From: Rhodobacterales bacterium HKCCSP123
Lineage (GTDB): Bacteria > Pseudomonadota > Alphaproteobacteria > Rhodobacterales > Rhodobacteraceae
DNA length: 36,614 bases
NCBI GenBank assembly: GCA_015689745.1
Contig: WVSO01000028.1
Location: 1-36,614, forward strand
Reading direction: 5' to 3'
This document shows, one piece after another, positions 1 to 8,096 of the stretch. A program made the translations under genes and the position numbers. The notes under the pieces are model-generated. The model saw nothing but the letters and a program-made list of their open reading frames with translations, ran no database searches and was not told the DNA's origin. The number at the start of each line of letters is the position of its first letter. The first letter of the stretch is position 1.

Positions 1-581
1 GAGCGGGTCGCCCGCGCCTCCTGGTCGATGGCGTCGCCGGTATGGGTCTGCGCCACGCCGCCGCCGCCCGAGTAGCGCGCCAGCGCCCAGGCCGCGCCCG
101 CGGTGTCGGCGATGCCCGCCCGCACCGTCAGGCCAAGGTCGGCGCAATCCTCGTGGACCTGCGCAAACAGTGCCTCTTCCCCGCCGAAGAGATGGGCGCA
201 GCCCGTCAGGTCGACCAGCAGCGCCTCGGCCCCCTCCTCGGCGACCCAGGGGCTGAACCGGCCCGCCCAGCGGCGCAGCGCCGCCAGCGCCTGCGCATCG
301 CGCTGCGGCTCGTGCGGGCGGGTGATCAGGTCGGGGCAGAGCGTCACCGCCTCGGCCAGCGCCTGCCCCCGCCTGAGGCCCCGCGCGCCGGCCGCCACGT
401 TCAGCGAGACGACCTCGCGCAGGTTCCCGGTCTCGCCCACCACGGCAAGCGGGATCTCGGCCAGCGCGGGCTCGGCGCGCAGCACGCGCTCGGCGGCCAG
501 TCGCGGGAACCACAGCGACAGGATGCGCCGGTTGATCGGCCGGGCGGGGCGGGGGGCGGTGTCGGACATGGGCGGCAGCAT
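1..581 (-). CDS. imuB: ImuB, Y-family DNA polymerase-like protein (partial, 5' part)
   Basis: ImuB is the catalytically inactive Y-family polymerase homologue that links the clamp to DnaE2 in the SOS mutasome. About 193 N-terminal residues are present; the gene runs off the left edge. Visible family features are the opening RRILSLWFPRLAAERVLR, then NVAAGARGLRRGQALAEA, then LLVDLTGCAHLFGGEEALF and GIADTAGAAWALARY, all in the usual ImuB order. Start candidates in frame are ATG at 581, ATG at 569 and GTG at 587. ATG 581 is preferred because it lies directly downstream of a LexA box; neither ATG has a strong Shine-Dalgarno sequence. A MOSC gene diverges 63 bp away, so imuA is not directly upstream as in the usual imuA-imuB-dnaE2 order. 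Confidence 0.85.
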   Translation of the reverse strand, partial: MLPPMSDTAPRPARPINRRILSLWFPRLAAERVLRAEPALAEIPLAVVGETGNLREVVSLNVAAGARGLRRGQALAEAVTLCPDLITRPHEPQRDAQALAALRRWAGRFSPWVAEEGAEALLVDLTGCAHLFGGEEALFAQVHEDCADLGLTVRAGIADTAGAAWALARYSGGGGVAQTHTGDAIDQEARATR

Positions 582-596
582 GTTCACTTTATGTTC
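582..596 (-). promoter_or_regulatory. LexA (SOS) box at the imuB start
   Basis: The sequence GTTCACTTTATGTTC is an exact GTTC-N7-GTTC direct repeat, the LexA site known from Rhodobacter and other alphaproteobacteria. It ends one base before the preferred imuB start codon, where bound LexA would block transcription start. Confidence 0.85.
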
Positions 597-599
597 TCA

Positions 600-628
600 T
601 ACCTAGATCGCACGGGGCTGGGAGTCGA
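600..628 (-). promoter_or_regulatory. Candidate imuB promoter
   Basis: Read on the minus strand there is TCGACT, a 17-base spacer and TAGGTA. This places the start of transcription inside the LexA box. The match to the consensus is partial, so this is only a candidate. Confidence 0.35.
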
Positions 629-644
629 GTCCGCGCGGCCCTAG

Positions 645-1130
645 ATGCGGGGGATGGAACGATTGGCCGATCTCATCACCCGACATGCCCGGGACGGGCG
701 CCTCGACCGGATCGGGCTGCGCCCCGAACGGCTGGCCGCGCCGGTCGCGGTCGATGCGGCCGATGTCCTGGAGCGCGGGCTGACGGGCGACCACGCCCGC
801 CCCGGCAAGCGGGCCGTCACGCTGATCCAGGCCGAACATCTCGCGGTCATCGGCGCCTACCTGGGCCGCGGCCCGGTCGCACCGGAGGTGCTGCGCCGCA
901 ACCTCGTGGTGTCGGGACTGAACCTGTCGGCGCTCAAGGGGCGGCGCATCGCCATCGGCGGCGCGGTCCTACGCCTGACCACCGTCTGCGCGCCCTGTTC
1001 GCGGATGGAAGCGGCGCTTGGCCCCGGCGGGTATTCCGCGATGCGCGGGCACGGCGGATGGTGCGCCGAGGTGCTGATCCCGGGGCGGATCGCGATTGGC
1101 GACGCGGTCAGGCCGCTCTCAGAGGAATAG
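645..1130 (+). CDS. MOSC domain-containing protein
   Basis: The 161-residue product is a stand-alone MOSC (molybdenum cofactor sulfurase C-terminal) domain. It contains LIQAEHLAVIGAYLG, RRNLVVSGLNLSALKG and TTVCAPCSRMEAALG, the last holding the family's conserved Cys. MOSC proteins bind or transfer sulfur or Moco; the substrate of this short type is not known. An in-frame ATG at 654 would remove only three residues and cannot be excluded, because neither start has a well-spaced Shine-Dalgarno sequence. The gene diverges from imuB, and its 3' end overlaps the convergent YggT gene by 12 bp. Confidence 0.85.
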   Translation: MRGMERLADLITRHARDGRLDRIGLRPERLAAPVAVDAADVLERGLTGDHARPGKRAVTLIQAEHLAVIGAYLGRGPVAPEVLRRNLVVSGLNLSALKGRRIAIGGAVLRLTTVCAPCSRMEAALGPGGYSAMRGHGGWCAEVLIPGRIAIGDAVRPLSEE

Positions 1131-1406
1131 CGCCACGTTGTTGCGCAGGATGATCTCGAGCGCGTAGAGGCCAAGAATGAAGATCAGCGGCGCCAGGTCG
1201 AGGCCGCCCATCGCCGGAAGGCGGCGGCGGATCGGGCCGTAGACGGGTTCGAGCAGGCGGTTCAGCCCGTCCCAGAGCTGCGCGACGATCGGCTGGCGCA
1301 TGTTGAGGACGCCGAAATTGATCAGCCAGCTCATGATGATATGGGCCAGCACGATGAAGAAGGCCACGTCGATCAGCAGCATGAGGATCTGGAAAAGCGA
1401 GGTCAT
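1119..1406 (-). CDS. YggT family integral membrane protein
   Basis: The 95-residue protein has a hydrophobic N-terminal segment (about residues 3-30), a central amphipathic stretch with the family signature RLLEPVYGPIRRRLP, and a second membrane segment near the C terminus (LAPLIFILGLYALEIIL). YggT proteins are small inner-membrane proteins linked to osmotic tolerance and, in other bacteria, to cell division; the biochemical role is unknown. It is monocistronic here, and its 3' end overlaps the MOSC gene by 12 bp on the opposite strand. Confidence 0.85.
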   Translation of the reverse strand: MTSLFQILMLLIDVAFFIVLAHIIMSWLINFGVLNMRQPIVAQLWDGLNRLLEPVYGPIRRRLPAMGGLDLAPLIFILGLYALEIILRNNVALFL

Positions 1407-1606
1407 CGGCGGTGCGGTCCCTTTGGCTGGCGTTCCTGCCAGATAGTCGGGCCGGAGGCGCGGTGCAAGCGGCGCGCCGTCAGGGCGCTCTGCCCGCGTC
1501 GGTTCCGCGAGTCCCCCGGTTCGTTTCCGGCACGGAGAGGCGGAAGAGGGGGGGATGACGCCACGGCGGGCTTGAACCGGGCGGGCGGGTGCGCTTTGGC
1601 AGGCGC

Positions 1607-2155
1607 ATGTACCCGTTCCTCCGCTTCGCCACCGTCACCCTGTCCGAGCGCCGCAAGCCGCGGATCGGCCTCTTCGACACGCATGTTCTGCCGATGCGCT
1701 GCCTGCCGAACGATCTCGACGGGTTCCTCGAGATGAACAACGGGCGCATCCTGACGCTGTTCGACCTGGGGCGCTTCGCCGTTGCGATCCGCACGGGGCT
1801 CTGGGACGTGCTCCGACGCGAGGGCTGGGGGCTGGTCGTCGCCGGGTCCTCGGTGCGCTACCGCGCGCGGATCACCGGTTTGCAAGGCTTCGCGCTGCGC
1901 ACCCGGCTGGTCGGCTGGGACGCGCGCTTCGTCTACATCGAGCAGGCGATGTGGCGCGGCGCGACCTGCTGCAACCACGCGCTTCTGCGCACCGGCGTCA
2001 CCGAGAAGGGTCGGCTGGTGCCGACCGACCGTGTCGCCGCGGCGATGCGGCACGAGGGCGCTTCGCCCGAGCTGCCGGGATGGGCCCGTGCCTGGGCCGA
2101 GGCCGACGCTCGGCGCCCCTGGCCGCCGATGCAGGACACCCCACCAAGCCCGTAG
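1607..2155 (+). CDS. Acyl-CoA thioesterase-like protein (THEM6/4HBT type)
   Basis: The product is about 182 residues of the hotdog-fold 4HBT_2 type. It begins MYPFLRFATVTL and carries NDLDGFLEMNNGRILTLFDLGR, the segment that holds the Asn/Asp region of this family, followed by GWDARFVYIEQAMWR. Members are predicted acyl-CoA thioesterases, but their substrates are mostly unknown. An in-frame GTG at 1589 would add six residues; ATG 1607 matches the usual family start. The upstream 200 bp, between the divergent YggT gene and this one, must hold both promoters, but I recognise no clear consensus. The MFS gene follows 33 bp downstream, so co-transcription is likely. Confidence 0.8.
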   Translation: MYPFLRFATVTLSERRKPRIGLFDTHVLPMRCLPNDLDGFLEMNNGRILTLFDLGRFAVAIRTGLWDVLRREGWGLVVAGSSVRYRARITGLQGFALRTRLVGWDARFVYIEQAMWRGATCCNHALLRTGVTEKGRLVPTDRVAAAMRHEGASPELPGWARAWAEADARRPWPPMQDTPPSP

Positions 2156-2188
2156 ACAAGCCGCCACGCTTCGCGGAAGGTGCGGGGC

Positions 2189-3595
2189 ATGAGCACGACC
2201 GCCATTCCCCCGGCCCCTCCGAGCCAGCCTGCCGACCTGCGCGCCGCGACACGCCGGGTCTGGGGCTGGTGGGCCTTCGACTGGGCAAGCCAGCCCTACT
2301 TCACGCTCTGCCTGACCTTCATCTTCGGCCCCTATTTCGCCGCCGTCGCGACCGAGACCTTCATGGCGCAGGGCCTGGCCGAACAGGCCGCCGACGCCCG
2401 CGCGCAAAGCCTGTGGTCGCTGGGGCAGACGGTGTCGGGCATGCTGATCGCGCTTTGCGCGCCGATCCTCGGGGCCTTTGCCGACAACACCGGTCGGCGG
2501 ATGCCGTGGATCGTGACCTTTTCCGCCTTCTACGTCGCCGGGGCGCTGGCGCTGTGGTTCATGATGCCCGACGGATCCTTCATGGTGGGGGCGCTGATCG
2601 CTTTCGGGATCGGGCTGATCGGGGCCGAGTTCACGACGATCTTCACCAATTCCATGCTCCCCGAACTGGGCGAGGCCAGCGCGATCGGGCGGCTGTCGGG
2701 AACGGGCTTCGCCTGGGGCTACCTTGGCGGGGTGCTGGCGCTGTTCATCATGCTGATCTTCTTCGCCGAGGGGGAAAGCGGCAAGACATTCGTGGGCCTC
2801 GACCCGGCCTTCGGCCTCGATCCGGACGCCCGCGAGGGCACGCGCTTCGTCGGGCCCTTCGCGGCGCTCTGGTACGTCGTTTTCATGATCCCCTTCTTCC
2901 TCTGGGTGCGAGAGCCGCGCCGCCCCGCGACGCATCCGAGTTTCGGCGCCGCGCTGCATGACCTCCTGCAGACGGTGAAGGGCCTGCCCCGCCGCACCAG
3001 CCTTTTCGCATATCTCGGCTCGTCGATGTTCTACCGCGATGCCCTGAACGCGCTTTACGGCTTCGGCGGGACCTACGCCGTGCTGGTGCTGAACTGGTCG
3101 ATCACCCAGGTCGGCATCTTCGGGATCGTCGGGGCGATCACCTCGGCGCTGACCACCTGGATCGGCGGCAAGATCGACAGCCGGGTGGGGCCGAAGCCGG
3201 TGATCATCGGCTCGATCCTGGTCCTGATCGTGGTCTGCGCGGTGGTTCTGGGCATGACCCGTGAGAGCATCTGGGGTGTCACCCTGGCCGAGGGATCGTC
3301 GGTGCCCGACATCACCTTCTACATCTGCGGCGCGATCATCGGCGGCGCGGGTGGCGTGCTGCAGGCCTCGTCGCGCTCTCTGATGGTGCGCCACGCCCCG
3401 CCCGCGCGCCCGACCGAAGCCTTCGGCCTCTACGCGCTCTCGGGCAAGGCCACGGCCTTCCTCGGCCCGGCGCTGATCGGGGTCACGACCTGGTTGACGG
3501 AAAGCGCGCGGCTGGGAATGCTTCCGCTGATCGGGCTGTTCAGCCTTGGACTGATCCTGTTGACCTGGGTCCGTGCAGAAGGGGAAACGACGTGA
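2189..3595 (+). CDS. MFS transporter, UMF1 (Atg22-like) family
   Basis: This polytopic membrane protein of 468 residues has about 12 hydrophobic segments. The N-terminal WWAFDWASQPYFTL is a variant of the UMF1 signature (WxxYDWANSAF), and LGAFADNTGRRMPWI is the MFS loop 2-3 motif. Bacterial UMF1 proteins are putative exporters or amino-acid carriers; the substrate here is unknown. ATG 2189 is chosen because GGAAGG lies 8 bases upstream; a GTG at 2180 would add three residues inside that ribosome-binding site. The stop codon overlaps the start of mepA by 4 bp, so the two are translationally coupled. Confidence 0.85.
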   Translation: MSTTAIPPAPPSQPADLRAATRRVWGWWAFDWASQPYFTLCLTFIFGPYFAAVATETFMAQGLAEQAADARAQSLWSLGQTVSGMLIALCAPILGAFADNTGRRMPWIVTFSAFYVAGALALWFMMPDGSFMVGALIAFGIGLIGAEFTTIFTNSMLPELGEASAIGRLSGTGFAWGYLGGVLALFIMLIFFAEGESGKTFVGLDPAFGLDPDAREGTRFVGPFAALWYVVFMIPFFLWVREPRRPATHPSFGAALHDLLQTVKGLPRRTSLFAYLGSSMFYRDALNALYGFGGTYAVLVLNWSITQVGIFGIVGAITSALTTWIGGKIDSRVGPKPVIIGSILVLIVVCAVVLGMTRESIWGVTLAEGSSVPDITFYICGAIIGGAGGVLQASSRSLMVRHAPPARPTEAFGLYALSGKATAFLGPALIGVTTWLTESARLGMLPLIGLFSLGLILLTWVRAEGETT

Positions 3596-4509
3596 CCGTC
3601 ACCCGTCCACTTCTACCCGTCATCGCCGCGCTGCTGGCCGTGGCCGTGTCCTGTGCGCCGACAGGCGGGTCGGGCCCCGCGCTGCCGCCGCTCGACGCGA
3701 CACGATCGGGGCAGGAGGCGCGGCTTCTTTTCGGGGCCGAGCGGGCGCCCGCGGCCGGTCCTTCGGAGGTGATCGGCTTCTACTCGCGCGGCTGCCTCGC
3801 CGGGGCCGAGGAACTGCCCGAGACCGGACCGACCTGGCAGGCGATGCGGCTCAGCCGCAATCGAAACTGGGGCCATCCGGTGCTGGTCGACTACGTGCGG
3901 GACCTGTCGGCCCGCGTGGCGGCCCAGACCTCGTGGAACGGGCTCTACGTCGGCGACATGCAGCAGCCGCGCGGCGGACCGATGCTGACGGGGCACGTGA
4001 GCCACCAGTCGGGCCTCGACGTCGACATCTGGATGCTGCCGCCGGGACGCCTGGACCTGAGCGAGGCGGAGCGCGAGAGCCTGTCGTCGATCTCGACCCG
4101 TTCGGCGCGCGGTGCGCGGGTGGGCGAGAACTGGACGGCGGAACACATGGAGGTGCTGCGCCTTGCCGCCAGCGATCCGCGCGTGGCGCGGATCTTCGTC
4201 TTCGCCGGGGCAAAGGTCTGGATGTGCGACAACGCCACCGGGGACCGGTCGTGGCTGCGCACGATCCGCCCCGCGAACGGGCATCACTACCATTTCCACG
4301 TCAGGCTGAACTGCCCGCCCGGCTCGCGCGGCTGCGAGGGGCAGGAGGCGCCGCCGCCCGGCGATGGCTGCGACGAGGCCCGCGCACGGGCCGAGGCGAT
4401 CCTGAACCCGCCGCCGCCCGACCCGGATTACGTGCCGCCGCCCCCCCGCGGGCCGATGACCCTGGCCGAGTTGCCGCGGCAATGCGCGGCGCTCCTGTCG
4501 GGCGGTTAA
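3592..4509 (+). CDS. mepA: Penicillin-insensitive murein endopeptidase MepA
   Basis: MepA is a periplasmic zinc endopeptidase of the LAS family that cuts D-Ala-mDAP cross-links in peptidoglycan. The 305-residue product starts with GTG in a 4-bp overlap with the transporter gene. The N terminus is a signal peptide (LLPVIAALLAVAVSC); Cys21 could be a lipid attachment site, although the lipobox is weak. The metal ligands are visible as HQSGLDVD (His138 to Asp145) and the C-terminal HYHFHVRL (His234, His236). The tail is Pro-rich. Export and peptidoglycan cleavage fit the other wall genes nearby. It is convergent with the LOG gene, and both TAA stops share the same TTAA. Confidence 0.9.
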   Translation: MTVTRPLLPVIAALLAVAVSCAPTGGSGPALPPLDATRSGQEARLLFGAERAPAAGPSEVIGFYSRGCLAGAEELPETGPTWQAMRLSRNRNWGHPVLVDYVRDLSARVAAQTSWNGLYVGDMQQPRGGPMLTGHVSHQSGLDVDIWMLPPGRLDLSEAERESLSSISTRSARGARVGENWTAEHMEVLRLAASDPRVARIFVFAGAKVWMCDNATGDRSWLRTIRPANGHHYHFHVRLNCPPGSRGCEGQEAPPPGDGCDEARARAEAILNPPPPDPDYVPPPPRGPMTLAELPRQCAALLSGG

Positions 4510-5348
4510 CGCCCCGGAATCGCGCCCCGCTTGCCGGACCGGTCCCAGCCGTCGATGACGGCGAGCGCATCCTCGGCGGTTTCCACGAAACGGAACAGCG
4601 ACAGGTCCTCGGCCGAGATCGTGCCGGCCTTGGCCAGCGCGTCCCAGTTGACGATGTCGCGCCAGAAGGCTTCGCCGAAGAGCAGGACGGGCACCTGTTC
4701 CATGCGGCCTGTCTGGATCAGCGTGAGCGACTCGAAGAGCTCGTCGAGCGTGCCGAAGCCGCCGGGGAAGACGGCGATGGCCTTGGCGCGCAGCAGGAAA
4801 TGCATCTTGCGGATGCCGAAATAGTGGAAGTTGAAGCACAGCTCGGGCGTGACGTATTCGTTCGGCACCTGTTCGTGCGGCAGCACGATGTTGAGGCCGA
4901 TGGAACAGCCCCCCGCCTCGGAGGCGCCGCGGTTGCCGGCCTCCATCACGCCGGGGCCGCCGCCGGTGACGATGACATTCTCGGTGCAGTCGGTGGCGAC
5001 GGAGCGCTCTGTGATCATGCGGGCGAAGCGGCGCGCCTCGTCGTAGTAGCGGCTCATGTCGCGGAGCGCATCGCTCTTGGCGCCGTCCTTCGCCTCGGGG
5101 CGGGGGATGCGCGCGCCGCCGAAAAGCACGACGGTGGACTGGATGTTGCGCGCGTCGAGCTCGAGCTGGGGTTTCAACAGCTCGAGCTGCAGGCGGACCG
5201 GGCGCAACTCGTCCCTGAGCAGGAAGTCGGGGTCGTCGAAGGCCAGCCGGTAGGCGGGCGAGCGCGCCTGCGGCGTGTCGCGGACATGGCGGGTGGACTC
5301 GAGATCCTGGCCTGCGTGGCGGAACGGTCCGCGGGGGTCGTCCTTCAT
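4506..5348 (-). CDS. TIGR00730 family Rossmann-fold (LOG-like) protein
   Basis: The 280-residue protein has the lysine-decarboxylase-like LOG fold. It contains the nucleotide-binding VVLFGGARIP, then TGGGPGVMEAGNRGA, and the catalytic-type PGGFGTLDELFE (family PGGxGTxxE). Such proteins release free base from nucleoside 5'-monophosphates (cytokinin-type LOG or PpnN-like phosphoribohydrolase); this longer bacterial form is untested. The start at 5348 is set by AAAGGA upstream; an extension to 5441 has no ribosome-binding site. It diverges from dapD across 116 bp. Confidence 0.85.
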   Translation of the reverse strand: MKDDPRGPFRHAGQDLESTRHVRDTPQARSPAYRLAFDDPDFLLRDELRPVRLQLELLKPQLELDARNIQSTVVLFGGARIPRPEAKDGAKSDALRDMSRYYDEARRFARMITERSVATDCTENVIVTGGGPGVMEAGNRGASEAGGCSIGLNIVLPHEQVPNEYVTPELCFNFHYFGIRKMHFLLRAKAIAVFPGGFGTLDELFESLTLIQTGRMEQVPVLLFGEAFWRDIVNWDALAKAGTISAEDLSLFRFVETAEDALAVIDGWDRSGKRGAIPGR

Positions 5349-5464
5349 GGTCTGTCCTTTCGCGCTTCGCTGGTGACCTAGCCCGACCGCGCCCGGATTG
5401 CCAGCAGGGGGCGCGCCCGCTATGACCGCGCGCGACGCCATTGAACCCCGAGGGAGCCCCGACC

Positions 5465-6292
5465 ATGTCCAACGCCCAGCTGGAAGCCGCCATCGAAGCC
5501 GCGTGGGAGGCCCGCGACACGATCACCCCCGCCACCAAGGGGGAGACCCGCGAGGCGATCGAGGACACGCTGACGGCGCTGGACAGCGGCAGCCTGCGCG
5601 TGGCCGAGCGCGGCGAGGACGGCACCTGGCACGTGAACCAGTGGGCGAAGAAGGCGGTGCTCCTCGGCTTCCGCCTGAAGGACATGGAGATGCAATCCGG
5701 CAGTGCGCAGGGCGGCAGCTGGTGGGACAAGGTCGACAGCAAGTGGGCCGGCTGGGGCGAGAATGAATGGGGCGCCGCGGGCTTTCGCGCGGTTCCGAAC
5801 TGCGTCGTGCGCCGCTCGGCCTATATCGCGCCGGGCGTGGTGCTGATGCCGAGCTTCGTGAACCTCGGGGCTTACGTGGATTCGGGAACCATGGTGGACA
5901 CCTGGGCGACGGTCGGGTCTTGCGCGCAGATCGGCAAGAACGTCCACCTGTCGGGTGGTGTGGGGATCGGCGGCGTGCTGGAGCCGATGCAGGCGGGCCC
6001 GACGATCATCGAGGACAACTGCTTCATCGGCGCGCGGTCCGAGGTGGTCGAGGGCTGCATCGTGCGCGAGGGCTCGGTCCTGGGCATGGGCGTCTTCATC
6101 GGGAAATCGACCAAGATCGTCGACCGGGAAACCGGCGAGGTGATGTATGGCGAAGTGCCGAGCGGTTCGGTCGTGGTGGCGGGGTCGATGCCGTCGAAGA
6201 ACGGCGTGAACCTTTACTGCGCGGTGATCGTGAAGCGCGTGGACGAGAAGACGCGCGCGAAGACCTCGATCAACGAGCTGCTGCGCGACTGA
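5465..6292 (+). CDS. dapD: 2,3,4,5-tetrahydropyridine-2,6-dicarboxylate N-succinyltransferase DapD
   Basis: DapD transfers succinyl from succinyl-CoA to tetrahydrodipicolinate in the succinylase route to meso-diaminopimelate and lysine. The product is 275 residues, the normal family length. An N-terminal helical domain is followed by a left-handed beta-helix of hexapeptide repeats (about residues 110-230), with [21 protein letters not shown] and [20 protein letters not shown] typical of DapD. ATG 5465 is preceded by GAGGGAG; an upstream in-frame TTG at 5441 is unlikely. dapE and dapF are also in this window but in separate units. Possible terminator hairpins follow the gene. Confidence 0.95.
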   Translation: MSNAQLEAAIEAAWEARDTITPATKGETREAIEDTLTALDSGSLRVAERGEDGTWHVNQWAKKAVLLGFRLKDMEMQSGSAQGGSWWDKVDSKWAGWGENEWGAAGFRAVPNCVVRRSAYIAPGVVLMPSFVNLGAYVDSGTMVDTWATVGSCAQIGKNVHLSGGVGIGGVLEPMQAGPTIIEDNCFIGARSEVVEGCIVREGSVLGMGVFIGKSTKIVDRETGEVMYGEVPSGSVVVAGSMPSKNGVNLYCAVIVKRVDEKTRAKTSINELLRD

Positions 6293-6613
6293 GGACGCGC
6301 AAGGCCGGGCCCTGGCCTGCCCCGGTCGGGGTGGGCTGGCCTGTGGTGCGCATCGGCACCGGGGTGTGTCTCGTGGTGGTTGGTCCGTCGTGTCGAATAG
6401 GATGGCGGCGCCGCCAAGGCGGTGTCCGTGGATCGACCCGGGCGCTACCCCGGACCCCTGTCCGGCTCGTGTCGGACCCCGCGGGAGGCGGGGCGCGGAG
6501 ACCTGGTGGTGTGGCAGGGGCGTCACCCGCCTGCCGGGACATGTCCTTGGGGGAAGGTCTATGCCACGGCGGGGTTAACGAAGCGTTGAGCGGGGTGGGA
6601 AATCCCGCCCACC
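6293..6613. other. Non-coding stretch rich in palindromes between dapD and the transglycosylase gene
   Basis: No convincing coding frame is seen in these 321 bp. The two flanking genes converge here. The stretch holds a long GC hairpin (6312-6339), a perfect 14-base palindrome TGGCGGCGCCGCCA (6403-6416), a smaller CCCCGC/GCGGGG inverted repeat near 6478-6495 and a GGGTGGG/CCCACCC palindrome at its right end. Confidence 0.6.
6312..6339 (+). terminator. GC-rich hairpin after dapD, possible terminator
   Basis: CCCC (6320-6323) and GGGG (6328-6331) pair around a GGTC loop. The stem extends outwards for eight more base pairs, four of them G-T wobbles. No T-run follows, so intrinsic termination is uncertain. 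Confidence 0.4.
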
Positions 6614-6614
6614 C
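6593..6614. repeat. REP-like palindrome GGGTGGG/CCCACCC
   Basis: GGGTGGG (6593-6599) and CCCACCC (6608-6614) form a perfect 7-bp inverted repeat with an 8-base centre. The last C starts the CTA complement of the transglycosylase stop codon. A related palindrome lies at 28876-28893. Such GTAGGGTGGGC-type palindromes are, from memory, common between genes in proteobacteria. Confidence 0.55.
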
Positions 6615-7969
6615 TACGACCCGCGGAGCCGTTCCAGGACGCGAAGCGAGGCGTAGCCGTCGGGCACCCAACCGATCGCGGCCTGGAAGCGGCGCACCGA
6701 TTCGATGGTTTCCGGCCCGACGATGCCGTCGACGTTGTGGCGGTGGAAACCGCCCTGTGCCAGGCGGCGCTGCAATTCCTCCCGCTCGGCGAGGCTGAGG
6801 GCCCGATCTCCGCGCGGCCAGGACCCGCCGAACGCAGGCCCGCCCGCGATCCGGTCCGACAGGTGGCCGACCGCGATGACATAGGCATCGGCGGGGTTGT
6901 AGCGCTCGATGACGTGGAAATTGTCGTAGATCACCAGCGCCACGCCGCGGTGCCCCGCGGGCAGCAGGATCGAGGCCTCGCCATGGTCGGGCACGCGCCC
7001 GCCACTTGCCAGCCGCACGCCGCGCGCGTTCCAGAACGCCGCGTCGCGCTTCACGCGCTCGCCCGTGAGGGCATAGTCGAACCCCTCGGGCAGGCGCACC
7101 TCCATCCCCCAGGGTTGGCCGGTGGTCCAGCCGTGGTTGCGCAGGTAGTTGGCGGTCGAGGCCAGCGCGTCGATGGGATCGTCCGACCAGATGTTGCGCC
7201 GCCCGTTGCCATCGAAATCGACGGCGTGCTCGAGATAGGAGGTCGGCATGAACTGGGTGTGGCCCATCGCGCCGGCCCAGCTTCCGACCATCTGGCGCGG
7301 GCCGACATCACCCGCCTGCAGGATGCGCAGGGCGGCGATCAGCTGTTCCTCGAAGAAGTCGCGGCGGCGTCCCTCGTAGGCGAGCGTGGCCATGGCGGCG
7401 ATGATGTCCGTCTCGCCGCGCATCGCGCCATAGGCGGATTCAAGGCCCCAGACCGCGACCACCACCTCGGCCTCGACGCCGTAGCGGCGTTCGATCCGCG
7501 CAAGGATGTCGCGGTGCCGCTCGAAGGCCGCCTGCCCGTTGGCGACGCGCGTGTCCGAGACGGCGCTGTCGAGATATTCCCACAGCGCGCGCGAGAACTC
7601 CGCCTGGTTGCGGTCACGCTCCAGCACGCGGGCATTGACGGTGGCCCCGTCGAAGGCGCGGTCGAAGGTGTCACCGCTGATCCCCTGCGCCGTGGCGCGC
7701 GCGCGGAAATCGCGGGTCCATGCGGCGAAGCCTGCATCGGGGGCAGGGGCGGGCGCGGGGGCCGCGACCTGCACGACCGTGCCGCGCGTCAGCGGGCGCA
7801 GGGACCGCGCGACGGCGAGCCGGGTCGCCTGGCTCGAGACGGTGACGCGTGGAAGGCTGTCGGCCGCGGGGCGCATCTCGGGCCGGAGCGAGGCCGCGGG
7901 CGGAAGGGCCGCCGCGGGAAGGGCCAGCGCAAGAAGCCCGGCAAGGCATGCAGGAAGAAGGCGGCGCAT
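6614..7969 (-). CDS. Lytic murein transglycosylase, MltB type, with C-terminal peptidoglycan-binding domain
   Basis: This 451-residue exported enzyme would cleave the glycan strands of peptidoglycan, forming 1,6-anhydromuropeptides. A signal peptide (MRRLLPACLAGLLALALPAAA) is followed by a Pro/Ala-rich linker. The SLT_2 (MltB) domain then begins at FAAWTRDFRARATAQGIS; the catalytic Glu lies in VWGLESAYG, and GAMGHTQFMPTSYL is typical of the family. The last 60 residues form a PG_binding_1 repeat (GFHRHNVDGIVGPETIESVRRFQ). ATG 7969 is chosen because it places the signal peptide at the very N terminus; the open frame extends upstream to 8065 without a sensible start. It lies 127 bp downstream of rnr on the same strand. 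Confidence 0.9.
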   Translation of the reverse strand: MRRLLPACLAGLLALALPAAALPPAASLRPEMRPAADSLPRVTVSSQATRLAVARSLRPLTRGTVVQVAAPAPAPAPDAGFAAWTRDFRARATAQGISGDTFDRAFDGATVNARVLERDRNQAEFSRALWEYLDSAVSDTRVANGQAAFERHRDILARIERRYGVEAEVVVAVWGLESAYGAMRGETDIIAAMATLAYEGRRRDFFEEQLIAALRILQAGDVGPRQMVGSWAGAMGHTQFMPTSYLEHAVDFDGNGRRNIWSDDPIDALASTANYLRNHGWTTGQPWGMEVRLPEGFDYALTGERVKRDAAFWNARGVRLASGGRVPDHGEASILLPAGHRGVALVIYDNFHVIERYNPADAYVIAVGHLSDRIAGGPAFGGSWPRGDRALSLAEREELQRRLAQGGFHRHNVDGIVGPETIESVRRFQAAIGWVPDGYASLRVLERLRGS

Positions 7970-8096
7970 TGGGTGTCTTGTGTCCGACTGTGCTCGATTG
8001 CGAAACAATATAGCCGAAAAACCGCCCAGTTGCAGCGATTCCGGCCAATCCACGGCAGGGATCACCTAGTCTTGCCTGCCCTGCGTTGAAAGTGGC

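Noticed and set aside
42-644. Long plus-strand open frame over the imuB region
   Set aside because: The opposite strand encodes a clear ImuB N terminus; the plus-strand frame is Arg/Pro/Gly-rich with no family resemblance.
1403-3394. Very long minus-strand open frame opposite the thioesterase and transporter genes
   Set aside because: High GC lowers stop frequency. The plus strand has recognisable proteins, while the minus frame is low-complexity His/Arg/Gly/Asp with no domain.
3613-5742. Long minus-strand frame spanning mepA, the LOG gene and dapD
   Set aside because: It crosses three well-supported genes in other frames and shows only Arg/Pro/Ala-rich sequence.
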